Virus record (IMG/VR): IMGVR_UViG_3300018984_000079
Location: 1-47,922 of that record
Origin: a virus
DNA length: 47,922 nucleotides
Direction: 5' to 3' (one strand)
Each line of letters begins with the position of its first letter. The first letter of the stretch is position 1. The translations under genes and the position numbers were made by a program. The notes under the pieces were generated by a model. That model saw only the letters and a program-made list of their open reading frames with translations, was not told the origin of the DNA and ran no database searches. Below are positions 7,656-16,370 of the stretch, one piece after another.

Positions 7656-9008
7656 ATGGCTCTATCTATCAACGACCTGAAACAGCTATCCCGGCAGCTT
7701 TTCCAAAACAATATTTCCCAGCAGATCGAGCCCGTTCATTTGCGTACGTTTTTTGATGAAGTACTGGAGGCGCTTGCTGAAAACACCACCCCGACAAAGG
7801 AGAACGCCGGCGTGGCAGTCCAGCTGGTCAACGCCCTGCTGGGCGGAGCTGGCAATGATGCAAACACCCTTTTTAAGCTTCGCGGGCTAATCAGCACGCT
7901 GAATAGCCAGGTTGCCGGCAAGGAAAACGCCGGCGTGGCTACCCAGCTGATTGCTGACCTGAAGGGAGACGTGCCAGGCAATCGGGATACGCTTAAAAAG
8001 CTGTCCGACGCCATCGACGGCCTGATATCGGTGGAACGCAATGTAGCGGATATTGCAGCCCGCAATACCCTGTCCGACAAGCGGGACCAGCAGAATGTGT
8101 ACGTGGCCAATGCCAGTGCAGACCCCACCGTTTCGGGCGGATGGGCGATTTATAAGTATATCCTGGCCACTACTTCTTGGATTAAGATTGCTGAAGGAGA
8201 AAGCATCGATGTAGATTTCTCTCAGTACGCCACCAAAACGGCCGGCGAATTGGAAATAGACTACACGCCTTCCGAAAATGATAACGCGAACGGCTTCTTT
8301 GCCGGGCTGCTAACTTCCGGCAAACTAAAAATCAGGGCTGCCCTTAACAAAATCGTGGCAGTACTAAAAACCAAAGCGGATTTGGTCAATGGCAAGGTGC
8401 CGGCATCGCAGCTTCCACCGGTGGCCCCGGCCAGCACTGCCGGGATTCCGGCCTACAACCAGGTAAATGCTTTTTTGATCGGTGAACAGGCACTTTCCGG
8501 TGCGCGATATTGGCAGGCCAAGATCAACATTGCGGCCAACACCCAGAACTCCGCACCCCCTACCGATCCGGGAGTGACCGAGAATACCCATTGGCTGGAA
8601 ATCTCTAGCACGCATCTTCAAAACACCGATACCGCTTTGAAGCGCAGCACTGGCCAGGTTTTAAGCGCCGACATCATTCACGCCGGCATTGTTCCGACTG
8701 TGCTGGCCAGCAGTTTTGGCGGCGGGACCTTGTCGATCAACCTGGACAATGCACGGATTTTTACAATCACCCTAACCGGAAATATCACCGGGTTCACTTT
8801 TACCGGTGGCGTGGCCGACCGCTTCTATTGGGTACGCTTGATTCAGGACACAACGGGTTTTAGAACGATTGACGGCGTCGATGCAAAATTGAAAGTGCGC
8901 CAAAATCGGATATTAAGATTAAGTACAGGACCGGGCGAAATTGATACTCTGGAATTGGAATATATCCACGCCAACCACGTAATCGTACGCCCCGACTATG
9001 CATCTTAA
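7656..9008 (+). CDS. Tail fibre-like protein with repeated N-terminal motif
   Basis: A 450-aa protein. The N-terminal third carries two related segments built around 'KENAGVA(V/T)QL(V/I)' (residues about 46-80 and 86-118), followed by a helical stretch with 'NTLSDKRDQQNVYVANASAD', and a C-terminal beta-rich region with Gly/Thr/Ile alternation (TLTGNITGFTFTGG). This pattern is typical of trimeric phage tail or side fibres, with a helical attachment region and a beta C-terminus. It overlaps the following LamG protein by 11 bases, suggesting coupled synthesis of interacting fibre components. Receptor binding is inferred. Confidence 0.65.
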   Translation: MALSINDLKQLSRQLFQNNISQQIEPVHLRTFFDEVLEALAENTTPTKENAGVAVQLVNALLGGAGNDANTLFKLRGLISTLNSQVAGKENAGVATQLIADLKGDVPGNRDTLKKLSDAIDGLISVERNVADIAARNTLSDKRDQQNVYVANASADPTVSGGWAIYKYILATTSWIKIAEGESIDVDFSQYATKTAGELEIDYTPSENDNANGFFAGLLTSGKLKIRAALNKIVAVLKTKADLVNGKVPASQLPPVAPASTAGIPAYNQVNAFLIGEQALSGARYWQAKINIAANTQNSAPPTDPGVTENTHWLEISSTHLQNTDTALKRSTGQVLSADIIHAGIVPTVLASSFGGGTLSINLDNARIFTITLTGNITGFTFTGGVADRFYWVRLIQDTTGFRTIDGVDAKLKVRQNRILRLSTGPGEIDTLELEYIHANHVIVRPDYAS

Positions 9009-10899
9009 CAGCCAATTGACCGATAACCGGGCGCCGGGCGCCCCTTTAGCGCACTGGTTCGACCGCTACGGGGCAGATATTGCAGGCAGTACGGTATTTG
9101 ATAGCGTAGGCAAACAGGCGCGTCCTATTCAGGTAGGCCGCTGCTATCAATTTTCGGGAAGTCAGTATGTTGACTGCGGAAATATTCCCGCGCTTGAAAT
9201 CCCGTTTTTCATTTTGTCTTTTGTCTTCATAAGAACAGGGCAGACAGAAGGAAAAAATGTTATGTGCATTCAATCAAGCGGCGGAAACAAAGGCATTATA
9301 GTAACTTATAATTCCGTTTTTAGTAATACGCTTTCGTTTCATTTTGGTCCTAATGTAATAACTATTCCAGCTCCTGTTGGTACGCAATTAGAGTGTATAT
9401 TTTATAGAAGTTCAGGTGATATTATACTGATTGCCAACGGCGTAACTTATAGTAGTATCACTATTGGCATGCAATGGGGAGACTCCACGAAGGCAACACT
9501 ATTAGGCGCTTTTCAATTTGCAGGTGCAGCTAACGAACCGATTCAGGGGCAATTGTTTGCCGTTCAATACGCTGTTTTTTCTGAATCCCGGCTGGCTGCT
9601 TTGCAGAAAAATATTTTTGAAATTGTTCCGGGTTGTGAATTTGCTTATAAATGTGACGAACAGGACGGAACGGTGAGCTATGATAGTTCTGGAAATGGAC
9701 GGCATGGTGCAATTATGAATACAGCCATGGCAACTTTTCACGCTACGCAAAACTTATATTCCTACCAAAATCAAGTCGGATATAATAAACCGGGTTCGGT
9801 TTTTATTCCCGGCAATGAAGCTAGTCCAGGTTTTGATGTACTAGGCAATCCCTTACAAAACCGCGGGCGGGTAAAATACAATGGGCGATTAAAAGGAAGC
9901 AATTGCGCTACTTTTTCGGGTAACCAGCACGTCGATTTCGGTACGACCCCAGCGGTTGAAATACCCAATTTTATTGTTTCCTTTTGGGCAAATACGGGAG
10001 AAAGCTTTCCCTATTCTACCCTTGCGTGTATTGCTTATAATGATGATTCGTCAACAGGAAGGGGCGGTTATCGTATTCGCAAAGGTCCCAGCAATAATCT
10101 AATGGTAGACAAAGGCAATGGGGGGGCTATTTTGGCCGAAACCAGTACTATTTTCAACCTCGTAGGGGCTTGGAATCATTTTACAATTGTATATAACAAT
10201 CACGTAGGGCAAATTTATGTTGATAGCGTGGCGGATGGCCCCCCTGTTGTTCTAATGCCTGCCAGTGGGTTAGATTATCCACCGCAAAATGCACCCCGGA
10301 AAACAGCATTAGGCTGCATTTTGGAAGGATTGAATCAGGCATCCCCGCAAAACTATTTTACAGGAGGAATTGCTGGCTTTCAAATTGCCCCCTATTTAGC
10401 TGAGAATTTAGCCAAGGTTTTAGCCAAACAGGATTTAGATAACCCAGTTTTTCACGCCCCCTTGGCAGAAGGGGCCGGGGCAACCTGTTACGATGGCTCC
10501 GTGAACGCACGGCACGGTACGCATTACAACGCAACCCTAGCCACGTGGGGCACTAAGCAGGATAAGTATCATTTCAATTTAATGAAAGGCTTTACGCAGT
10601 CCGGGGCCGTACGAATCCCTGCAAGGGGAAACGGCTTAGATGCGCTAGGAAACGGCTTAACGAATCCGGCATCAAGAGGGCATAACGGGGCCGAAACACT
10701 GGTGGACTTCACGGGCGGGGTCGCCTCTCCCTTTGCGATTCAAAATGCATTGCCCACAGCATTCGCGTTTGGAAACAGCTTTCAAGCAGGGAGTAAATAT
10801 GTAGACTCCTCAAAAACAACCTCTCTAAACAACTTTTTAGTATATCCTCCCCTGACTGTATCTCAGTCATCAAGAGTAAAAAACTTTCTTAAACAATAA
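8998..10899 (+). CDS. LamG-domain tail fibre/host-recognition protein
   Basis: A 633-aa protein with concanavalin-like (LamG/Laminin_G_3) modules. 'FSGSQYVDCGN' at about residue 50 and 'FSGNQHVDFGT' at about residue 305 are equivalent starts of two lectin-like domains. Each is followed by a separate linker module (about residues 214-300 and 484-585) with 'YD(S/G)S.N.RHG' and a 'G.D.LGN.L.N' segment. LamG folds bind glycans, so this is a likely receptor-binding protein on the tail. The third lectin-like part at the C-terminus is shorter. About 290 gene-free bases follow, containing the next promoter element. Confidence 0.75.
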   Translation: MHLNSQLTDNRAPGAPLAHWFDRYGADIAGSTVFDSVGKQARPIQVGRCYQFSGSQYVDCGNIPALEIPFFILSFVFIRTGQTEGKNVMCIQSSGGNKGIIVTYNSVFSNTLSFHFGPNVITIPAPVGTQLECIFYRSSGDIILIANGVTYSSITIGMQWGDSTKATLLGAFQFAGAANEPIQGQLFAVQYAVFSESRLAALQKNIFEIVPGCEFAYKCDEQDGTVSYDSSGNGRHGAIMNTAMATFHATQNLYSYQNQVGYNKPGSVFIPGNEASPGFDVLGNPLQNRGRVKYNGRLKGSNCATFSGNQHVDFGTTPAVEIPNFIVSFWANTGESFPYSTLACIAYNDDSSTGRGGYRIRKGPSNNLMVDKGNGGAILAETSTIFNLVGAWNHFTIVYNNHVGQIYVDSVADGPPVVLMPASGLDYPPQNAPRKTALGCILEGLNQASPQNYFTGGIAGFQIAPYLAENLAKVLAKQDLDNPVFHAPLAEGAGATCYDGSVNARHGTHYNATLATWGTKQDKYHFNLMKGFTQSGAVRIPARGNGLDALGNGLTNPASRGHNGAETLVDFTGGVASPFAIQNALPTAFAFGNSFQAGSKYVDSSKTTSLNNFLVYPPLTVSQSSRVKNFLKQ

Positions 10900-11118
10900 A
10901 TTGAACTAACCTCATACGAGAAGTCAAGGGGAAGGTTAAAAAATATCAACGCTTTTACCGTCCGATTTGTCCCCTGAAAGTGCAATCGAATAATACAAAC
11001 ATACAAAAATAAATTACACCCTTCTTACATTTCTCCCCAATTTATTTTTGGAGGCTTGCTGATACCTTCCACAAACTACTAGGTTTTATTTTTATCCCCT
11101 CTCCACTGACTTACCCAG

Positions 11119-11152
11119 TCCTTTCCGATAGGCCACCCGCCCGATAAGTTTA
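11119..11152 (+). promoter_or_regulatory. Phage late promoter-like element 2
   Basis: TCCTTTCC (11119-11126), 18 bases, then TAAGTTTA (11145-11152). It precedes the protease/capsid block by 36 bases. The 220 bases before it (10900-11118) hold no gene that I can see. Confidence 0.7.
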
Positions 11153-11188
11153 CATTCCGAAACTACGGCATAACGTAATCTCTTTATC

Positions 11189-12529
11189 TTGGCAAAACAT
11201 CGCTTACTTCTTACTGTTTTCCGATCCGCTTGGCTGATCGAGTCTAAGTCAGCCGAATCACTACTCCCGCTGCTGGGACGCTACATGGCCGGAGAGCGGG
11301 TTGCCTTCTTTGATGATGACGAAGAGGAGGAAGCTCCACAACCCTACGCCGTGTGTCGGGTAATGGATCTGGAGAGCAACACCTTTCAGATGAAAAGCTA
11401 TAGCACCTACGATGAGGCGCCGGAAGGATCCATTGCGGTTATTCCTTTTTCGGGTACCATTTTTAAAGAGGACTACTGCGGCACTCCCGGATCGGCCACG
11501 CTTTCGCGCTGGGTGCAGGATGCAGATAACCATCCCAACATTGCCGCGACCATCATTAGCATGGATAGCGGCGGAGGCACAGTAGACGGCACTTTCGAGT
11601 GTGCCGATGCCGTGTTTGCCACTCAGAAGCCACTGGTTTCCTGGATAAATGGTATGGCTTGCAGCGCAGCCTACGGTATTATCAGTGGATCCAACCTGAT
11701 CGTGGCCTGCCACGAAGTAGCTGAAATCGGCTCAATCGGAACGGCTATCAAGGTGATGGACTCTTCGGAGGCGATGACCAAGTACGGCTATAAGCTGCAC
11801 TACGTCACGGCTGACGACTCGAAAGACAAGAATAAGGCTTATTTCGAAATGCTGAAAGGCAATTACGACCTGATCAAGCAGGAAAGCCTCAACCCGACCA
11901 ACGACGTCTTTCTCTCTACTGTAAAACGCAACCGCGAAGGCAAACTTCAGCTTGATAAGAATAATGAACCCCTGACCGGAAAGGTCTATCTGGCTAAAGC
12001 TGCTATTGATAACGGGCTGGTCGATGAGATCGGCACGCTTGAATATGCGATCAGCCGTGCCCAGGAACTGGCTGAATCATCCACTAGTACACCATCCAAA
12101 TCAAATAACATGTTCGGGAACAAATACCCCAAAATGTCGGCGCTCAAAGGCAAAACAGCCGACCAAATCACCCTGGAGGACATCAACCAGGTGAACGAAG
12201 AATTATCTGCCGCCGGCATCGAAGGCATTACAGTAGTAAACGCCCAGGTCATTGAGGCAGCAGAGCAGGCTACCGCTGATCTGACTGCGGCCAACACGAA
12301 GCTGGCTACAGCCACTACGCAGGTAACGCAACTGACCAAGGAGCGTGATGAAGCGCAGGCCCTGGCCGACAAGTACGGCAAGCAATCCGGAGCAGTTCCT
12401 ACCAACCCCAGGCTGGAAGGCCAGGAGAAGCAGGAAACGCTAAACGAGACTTCTCAATCAGTGATTGACAATTTACCTCACAACAAAGCGCTTGACGAAA
12501 ACCCGCTATTCGCCGGCCAAGCCAAGTAA
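11189..12529 (+). CDS. S49 prohead protease fused to scaffold-like C-terminus
   Basis: A 446-aa capsid maturation protease of the SppA/S49 (ClpP-fold) type. Key parts are the 'IPFSGTI' strand (residues 85-91), the oxyanion-hole segment 'MDSGGGTVDG' (125-134), the nucleophile Ser159 in 'NGMACSAAYGI', and a lysine-rich loop 'SKDKNKAYF' near 211-219 that would supply the general-base Lys. Residues from about 320 form an Ala/Thr/Gln-rich coiled coil ('LTAANTKLATATTQVTQLTK'), like a scaffolding domain that the protease removes. The start is a TTG at 11189; the first ATG-type alternative is at residue 33. It lies directly before the capsid gene, as expected. Confidence 0.8.
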   Translation: MAKHRLLLTVFRSAWLIESKSAESLLPLLGRYMAGERVAFFDDDEEEEAPQPYAVCRVMDLESNTFQMKSYSTYDEAPEGSIAVIPFSGTIFKEDYCGTPGSATLSRWVQDADNHPNIAATIISMDSGGGTVDGTFECADAVFATQKPLVSWINGMACSAAYGIISGSNLIVACHEVAEIGSIGTAIKVMDSSEAMTKYGYKLHYVTADDSKDKNKAYFEMLKGNYDLIKQESLNPTNDVFLSTVKRNREGKLQLDKNNEPLTGKVYLAKAAIDNGLVDEIGTLEYAISRAQELAESSTSTPSKSNNMFGNKYPKMSALKGKTADQITLEDINQVNEELSAAGIEGITVVNAQVIEAAEQATADLTAANTKLATATTQVTQLTKERDEAQALADKYGKQSGAVPTNPRLEGQEKQETLNETSQSVIDNLPHNKALDENPLFAGQAK

Positions 12530-12588
12530 TCTCCTTTGATTTAATTTTTAACTCTAGGCAGTCATCCTGCCCTTAAACAATAAGCAAA

Positions 12589-13533
12589 GTGAATATAGCA
12601 GACATAAGAGCCGAATTCGGGGCGTACTACATTGACCAGGCTCAAAATGCCTCCCGGATTTATCAGCAGGTTTTTCGTCCGTCGGTGACGGAAGAAATTT
12701 TTACCCCCATCATCACCGATGAAACGATCTGGAGGGCTTCTGAGGCGCGTTTTCAGCGCGTTTTACAGCCTTTCCAAAAGGCCTGGACACCGATTGGCCA
12801 GACTACTTTCGTACCGGTAGCGATTCAGCAGTTCCCCATGAAGGCCGACGTCGAGGAAACACCCGACGATCTGGAAGCTTCCTGGCTGGGATTCCTGGCC
12901 AGTGAAAGCACCGATCGCAAAACCTGGCCCTTCATCAAGTGGTGGATTGAAAACCAGATCATTCCGCAGATCAAGCAGGACCTGGAGATGAATGAAATCT
13001 ACAGCGGCTCCTTTGTTGCCCCGACGGCCGGAACAGCGGGAGCGGTCAGTACCTCGATGGACGGCTTGAAGAAGCTGATTACGGCTCAGGTCACCGCCGG
13101 CCGCATTACACCTTTCGTTACGGGAGCACTGTCTGCCACAGATGCCACTTTCGTCGATCAGGTGGAAGCTTTTGTAGATGGCATCAACCAGAAGTACGCC
13201 AGCGTGGCCATGGAATTGTGCATGAACGAAACCAGGGCCAGAAAATTTAAGCGCGGGTATCGGGCAAAGTATGGCAACAACGCTAATTTTTCCGATACCA
13301 ACGGGAAGGTAGATTTTACCAATATCACCTTAAGGCCCTTGCCTTCCATGAATGGCTCCAACCGGATCTTTTGCTCGCCCAAGTTCAATCTGATACGCAT
13401 GGGTAAGAAAACCAAGAACATGAACAACTTCCAGGTTGAGAATGTAGATCGTAAAGTAAAGATCTACACCGACTTCTGGACCGGCGTTGGCATGGTAATT
13501 CCGGAGGTTTTCTTCTGCAACGATCAGCCCTAA
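12589..13533 (+). CDS. Major capsid protein
   Basis: A 314-aa protein after the protease-scaffold gene. It has an extended N-terminal arm with 'IYQQVFRPSVTEEIFTPIITDET', a central region with 'WIENQIIPQIKQDLEMNEIYSG', a 'SMDGLKKLI' helix and a beta-rich C-terminus, in keeping with an HK97-fold capsid protein of Bacteroidota phages. The start is GTG at 12589. A short GGCAG/CTGCC hairpin (12557-12571) sits in its leader and a longer hairpin follows the stop, as often seen around very highly expressed capsid genes. Identification rests on position, length and fold-like pattern. Confidence 0.75.
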   Translation: MNIADIRAEFGAYYIDQAQNASRIYQQVFRPSVTEEIFTPIITDETIWRASEARFQRVLQPFQKAWTPIGQTTFVPVAIQQFPMKADVEETPDDLEASWLGFLASESTDRKTWPFIKWWIENQIIPQIKQDLEMNEIYSGSFVAPTAGTAGAVSTSMDGLKKLITAQVTAGRITPFVTGALSATDATFVDQVEAFVDGINQKYASVAMELCMNETRARKFKRGYRAKYGNNANFSDTNGKVDFTNITLRPLPSMNGSNRIFCSPKFNLIRMGKKTKNMNNFQVENVDRKVKIYTDFWTGVGMVIPEVFFCNDQP

Positions 13534-13588
13534 GTCTTCCAAAAAGGAACGCTCATCGATCATTCAACATTATTTTCAACTCATCCCC

Positions 13589-13616
13589 GGGAAGCGACTG
13601 TAACAAGTCACTTCCC
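13589..13616 (+). terminator. Hairpin after capsid gene, possible partial terminator
   Basis: GGGAAG-C-GACT pairs with AGTC-A-CTTCCC with one mismatch. It is followed by TCTC, not a T run. It may be an mRNA-stabilising hairpin or a weak terminator that raises capsid expression over downstream genes. Confidence 0.45.
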
Positions 13617-13633
13617 TCTCACTTACAAGAAAA

Positions 13634-13957
13634 ATGGCTAATAACACAGAATTGACGCCCGAAGAAATGAAGGCAAAAATCGCCGCTCTGGAGACTCAAT
13701 TGACCAAAGAGCGTGAGGATAACGACAAAGTAAACCAGGAACTACTGCAAAAGCTGGAGGAAACCTCCCTGCAGAAAGACGCGGCCGCTCCCGTGGTTTC
13801 GCTCGAAAAAGTGAAATACCGGGTCGTGATTCCTAGGTTTCAAATCGGAGAAAAGGTTTACGAAGCTAAGGAGGTAAAAAGCAATAGTGACCTACTCAAA
13901 GCGCTTGTAGAGGCCGAATCGGGTGTGCTCGAGAAGGCAGAAACTCCAGCGGCGTAA
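13634..13957 (+). CDS. Small coiled-coil virion protein
   Basis: A 107-aa protein with an N-terminal coiled coil (residues about 8-45, 'EEMKAKIAALETQLTKERED') and a C-terminal beta-rich domain ('YRVVIPRFQIGEKVYEAKEV'). Gene position between capsid and tail tube suggests a head-decoration, head-fibre or head-tail joining protein. I do not recognise a named family. Confidence 0.5.
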   Translation: MANNTELTPEEMKAKIAALETQLTKEREDNDKVNQELLQKLEETSLQKDAAAPVVSLEKVKYRVVIPRFQIGEKVYEAKEVKSNSDLLKALVEAESGVLEKAETPAA

Positions 13958-13999
13958 GCCGACCAGGTCCTATGGTTTAACACTTTTAAAAAACTTATT

Positions 14000-14539
14000 A
14001 TGCCTATTATTTTTCAGGATATGTTGCGGACCGATGGCCGCAACAATGACGGCGGCCTGTTGGTATTTACGTACTGGGCCTTGTATACCGATATTTTAAC
14101 TTTCCCCAAGGTGCCGGCAGCGCCAGCCGTCTTGGCTGACGCGGTAACGATTGCAAGCCCCTTCGTGATGAAGACCGGGAAGCGGTTCTGGCAGTTTCAG
14201 AGCACTTTACTAACCTCTTCACTCGACAGTGAAGGGGTAGGTGAGCGGGATGGCCGTTCGGCGGAAAACAAGATAACGCTGAAGCGGACCGGTAATGAAG
14301 CCGAGATTATCGGCTGGCTTGAGCAGGTGAAAAACTCCGATCTGATTCTGATTGCAACTCAGATCAGTGGTAGTAGACGAGTGATTGGATCGGAAGGACT
14401 GCCAGCCTCTTTGGAGAAATTCTCGATCAAATCGGGAGCCGCAGTCAAAGACGAAATTTCGGTAACGGCTGAATTTATGAGTGTAGGGCGCATTGCTCCC
14501 TTCTACACGGCGGCCGTGCCGCTCACCCCGGCCGTTTAA
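14000..14539 (+). CDS. Probable major tail tube protein
   Basis: A 179-aa beta-rich protein. A segment with 'SLDSEGVGERDGRSAENKITLK' is followed by 'NSDLILIATQISGSRRVIGSEGLPASLEKFSIKSG' in two adjoining parts, ending in 'EISVTAEFMSVGRIAPFY'. The pattern of an exposed loop followed by a final beta hairpin is typical of phage tail tube subunits. Size also fits, and the tape measure gene implies a long tail. It forms an operon with the small gene that follows. Assignment is by pattern and position. Confidence 0.55.
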   Translation: MPIIFQDMLRTDGRNNDGGLLVFTYWALYTDILTFPKVPAAPAVLADAVTIASPFVMKTGKRFWQFQSTLLTSSLDSEGVGERDGRSAENKITLKRTGNEAEIIGWLEQVKNSDLILIATQISGSRRVIGSEGLPASLEKFSIKSGAAVKDEISVTAEFMSVGRIAPFYTAAVPLTPAV

Positions 14540-14551
14540 CCCTTCTAAGCT

Positions 14552-14773
14552 ATGAAAACAGAAACAGCAAAGCCCTCCCCGGCACTGGAGGGCAAATTCG
14601 AAATAGTTGGCGTAGAGCCCGGCCTGATCAACTTTCCCGAATTGGGCAACGTTGATCTGCGCTCGGTGTCGCTGGAGGTGGCCGAGCAGCTGTACGCTGA
14701 TAATTGCCCCTACTTAAAGAAGGTAGCAGTAGCAGAAAAGAAAGACAAAGCCCTTCCTAACGACAGCAAGTAG
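14552..14773 (+). CDS. Small phage protein after tail tube gene
   Basis: A 73-aa protein with 'GKFEIVGVEPGLINFPELGNVDLRSVSLE' in its first half, then a helical 'VAEQLYADNCPYLKKV' and a charged end. It is the last gene before a terminator. I know no function. It may be a tail or head completion factor, or an accessory of the tail tube. Confidence 0.55.
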   Translation: MKTETAKPSPALEGKFEIVGVEPGLINFPELGNVDLRSVSLEVAEQLYADNCPYLKKVAVAEKKDKALPNDSK

Positions 14774-14802
14774 TTTAATTGGTTGTTTAAAGTGAATAAA
14801 TA

Positions 14803-14833
14803 AAAGGGTCTGGTTATTTATCAGGCCTTTTTT
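14803..14833 (+). terminator. Rho-independent terminator
   Basis: GGTCTG pairs with CAGGCC (one G-T pair) across an eight-base loop and is followed by six or seven T. It ends the protease-capsid-tail tube block. Confidence 0.75.
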
Positions 14834-14846
14834 AATCCTTGCCACG

Positions 14847-15170
14847 ATGGGAAAAAAGTTTTTTGTCAAAGACGAGCGGGAAGATGATCTTCCTGATGGC
14901 GAAAGTAAAGTAGACCGCCTGGCCAGAGTTGAAGAAATCATGGCCTTTGTCAAGCTACAGTTTGTGGCGGCCAAAACCCTCCCTGAAGCTGATTTCACCT
15001 TAAGTACCCGAGAAGTCTACGAGCGGCTGCAAAAACATTACCCAACAGCCACATACGGCCGCAAGGACATATTCGACTTGTTGGGCAAACTGGGGTATAC
15101 GTACGTGATTACCGATGAAATGCATTTCCACTGGCTGTTCAAAGAAGCCAGGGAAACACAAGCGTTTTAG
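14847..15170 (+). CDS. Hypothetical protein, possible winged-helix fold
   Basis: A 107-aa protein. After an acidic N-terminus it has a helical region and 'TLSTREVYERLQKHYPTATYGRKDIFDLLGKLGYTYV', which looks like a winged-helix DNA-binding core, ending in 'FHWLFKEA'. It lies between a terminator and late promoter element 3, at the entry to the terminase block. A DNA-binding or packaging-related role is plausible, but I do not recognise the family. Confidence 0.55.
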   Translation: MGKKFFVKDEREDDLPDGESKVDRLARVEEIMAFVKLQFVAAKTLPEADFTLSTREVYERLQKHYPTATYGRKDIFDLLGKLGYTYVITDEMHFHWLFKEARETQAF

Positions 15171-15172
15171 GG

Positions 15173-15206
15173 TCCTTTCCATAGCAATTGCCGGCAATTA
15201 CCTTCG
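15173..15206 (+). promoter_or_regulatory. Phage late promoter-like element 3
   Basis: TCCTTTCC (15173-15180), 18 bases, TACCTTCG (15199-15206). The next ATG is only 5 bases further (15212), which would give a leaderless or nearly leaderless mRNA. The spacer contains the palindrome GCAATTGC. Confidence 0.75.
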
Positions 15207-15211
15207 GGTAT

Positions 15212-15805
15212 ATGTCGGCAATTGCTATTTGGCTCCGGTCCGGGCAGAGTTACCCGGAAGGATGCGCGCTCTTCGAAAAACATGGGACGAACGAGCCCCT
15301 AAAACGTCTCCTGAAAACGGGGGAATCGCCTTTTACCCGATCCAAACTGGTAGAGGAACTAACCGCGCTTGTCAGTCAGCCTTCATCTGCTGCTGCGGTC
15401 GTTACCAGGCAAGTAGATCAACCACTTCCGGATGCGGTAAAGCAACTCAACGAGCAACGGGCAAAGCTATTCAAGGAAACCGCCCGGCTGCACGCACAGC
15501 TGCCCTTGCTGGCCACCAATGAGGAACGGCTCCAGCACGCCCTAGTCATTAAGCAGAATTTCAGACTCATCAATCAGTACTGGGCCCAACTGCGGCAATT
15601 CGAGCAAACGGGCCAGCTCCCCGGTGCGCCGGTGCCTTCGGAACCTTTATCCCTGCTGCCCACGGATCCCTTGGAGATGCACGAGCGGCTCAGAAACGTT
15701 CGTACCTACATCTGCAAGCACCGAAACAACCCCAAGCGAGCTGACCACGTGGCCGGCTGGATCACTGAGAGAGACGAACTGGAAAGGAGGCTGCAGAATG
15801 CCTAA
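15212..15805 (+). CDS. Hypothetical protein in terminase operon
   Basis: A 197-aa helical protein from the ATG at 15212; an in-frame TTG at 15188 lies inside the promoter-like element and is less likely. 'IWLRSGQSYPEGCALFEKHG' near the N-terminus resembles a conserved leader of Bacteroidota phage proteins encoded before terminase. The rest is rich in Leu, Gln and Arg with 'LEMHERLRNVRTYICKHRNNP'. It overlaps the next gene by 8 bases. It may be a packaging accessory factor; function unknown. Confidence 0.6.
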   Translation: MSAIAIWLRSGQSYPEGCALFEKHGTNEPLKRLLKTGESPFTRSKLVEELTALVSQPSSAAAVVTRQVDQPLPDAVKQLNEQRAKLFKETARLHAQLPLLATNEERLQHALVIKQNFRLINQYWAQLRQFEQTGQLPGAPVPSEPLSLLPTDPLEMHERLRNVRTYICKHRNNPKRADHVAGWITERDELERRLQNA

Positions 15806-16370
15806 GCAATCGAATAAGTATCAGGAAGTAGATATCTATTTGCTCCACGTCCAGGATCCGGAAGCCCATCCTTTGCCCGAGCACGTCAAAAATCGTGTCG
15901 AGCGCTGGGAGTTTGCCGACAATCTCATTCAGAAGCACGGGATCTGCAAAACCTCCATTCAACTGCACAAACTCAAATTCAGCATCGACCAGGCAACCGT
16001 CTACCGGGATTTCGACAGCGCCATGCAGGTCTTTGGCTCGATTCACCGCAACCAGAAGGATTATATGCGCCACGTGCACCTGCAAAAGGTATACAAGGCG
16101 CTGGATTGGGCAGAAGAGGAAAAAGACATCAAGGCCTACATCCGCGCCGTGGCTGAGCTAAGGAAAAATGCCGGATTTGAGAAGGAAGATATGGAGGTGC
16201 CCGACTGGAGCCGGCTGCAGCCTCCGCAGTGGATTGTGGGCTTCTTTCCGGAGATGCTTAATAATCCGCTTCCCGAGAATTGGGAAAACCAGGTACAGAA
16301 GCTGATCCAGACCAAAAGAAAGAAGGATCTCTCTATTGAAGACGCCCAAATTGTAAACAACGATGAATGA
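15798..16370 (+). CDS. Putative terminase small subunit-like protein
   Basis: A 190-aa protein from the ATG at 15798, overlapping the previous gene by 8 bases and the large terminase by 8. The N-terminal half has 'RVERWEFADNLIQKHG' and 'FSIDQATVYRDFDSAMQVFG', consistent with an HTH that recognises packaging sites; the second half is helical with 'YIRAVAELRKNAGF'. In tailed phages the gene immediately before the large terminase is usually the small subunit that binds pac or cos DNA. That role is inferred from position and the HTH-like region. Confidence 0.6.
   Translation: MPKQSNKYQEVDIYLLHVQDPEAHPLPEHVKNRVERWEFADNLIQKHGICKTSIQLHKLKFSIDQATVYRDFDSAMQVFGSIHRNQKDYMRHVHLQKVYKALDWAEEEKDIKAYIRAVAELRKNAGFEKEDMEVPDWSRLQPPQWIVGFFPEMLNNPLPENWENQVQKLIQTKRKKDLSIEDAQIVNNDE

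Noticed and set aside
7736-8128. 130-codon minus-strand frame in the tail fibre gene
   Set aside because: Antisense shadow of the repeated fibre sequence.
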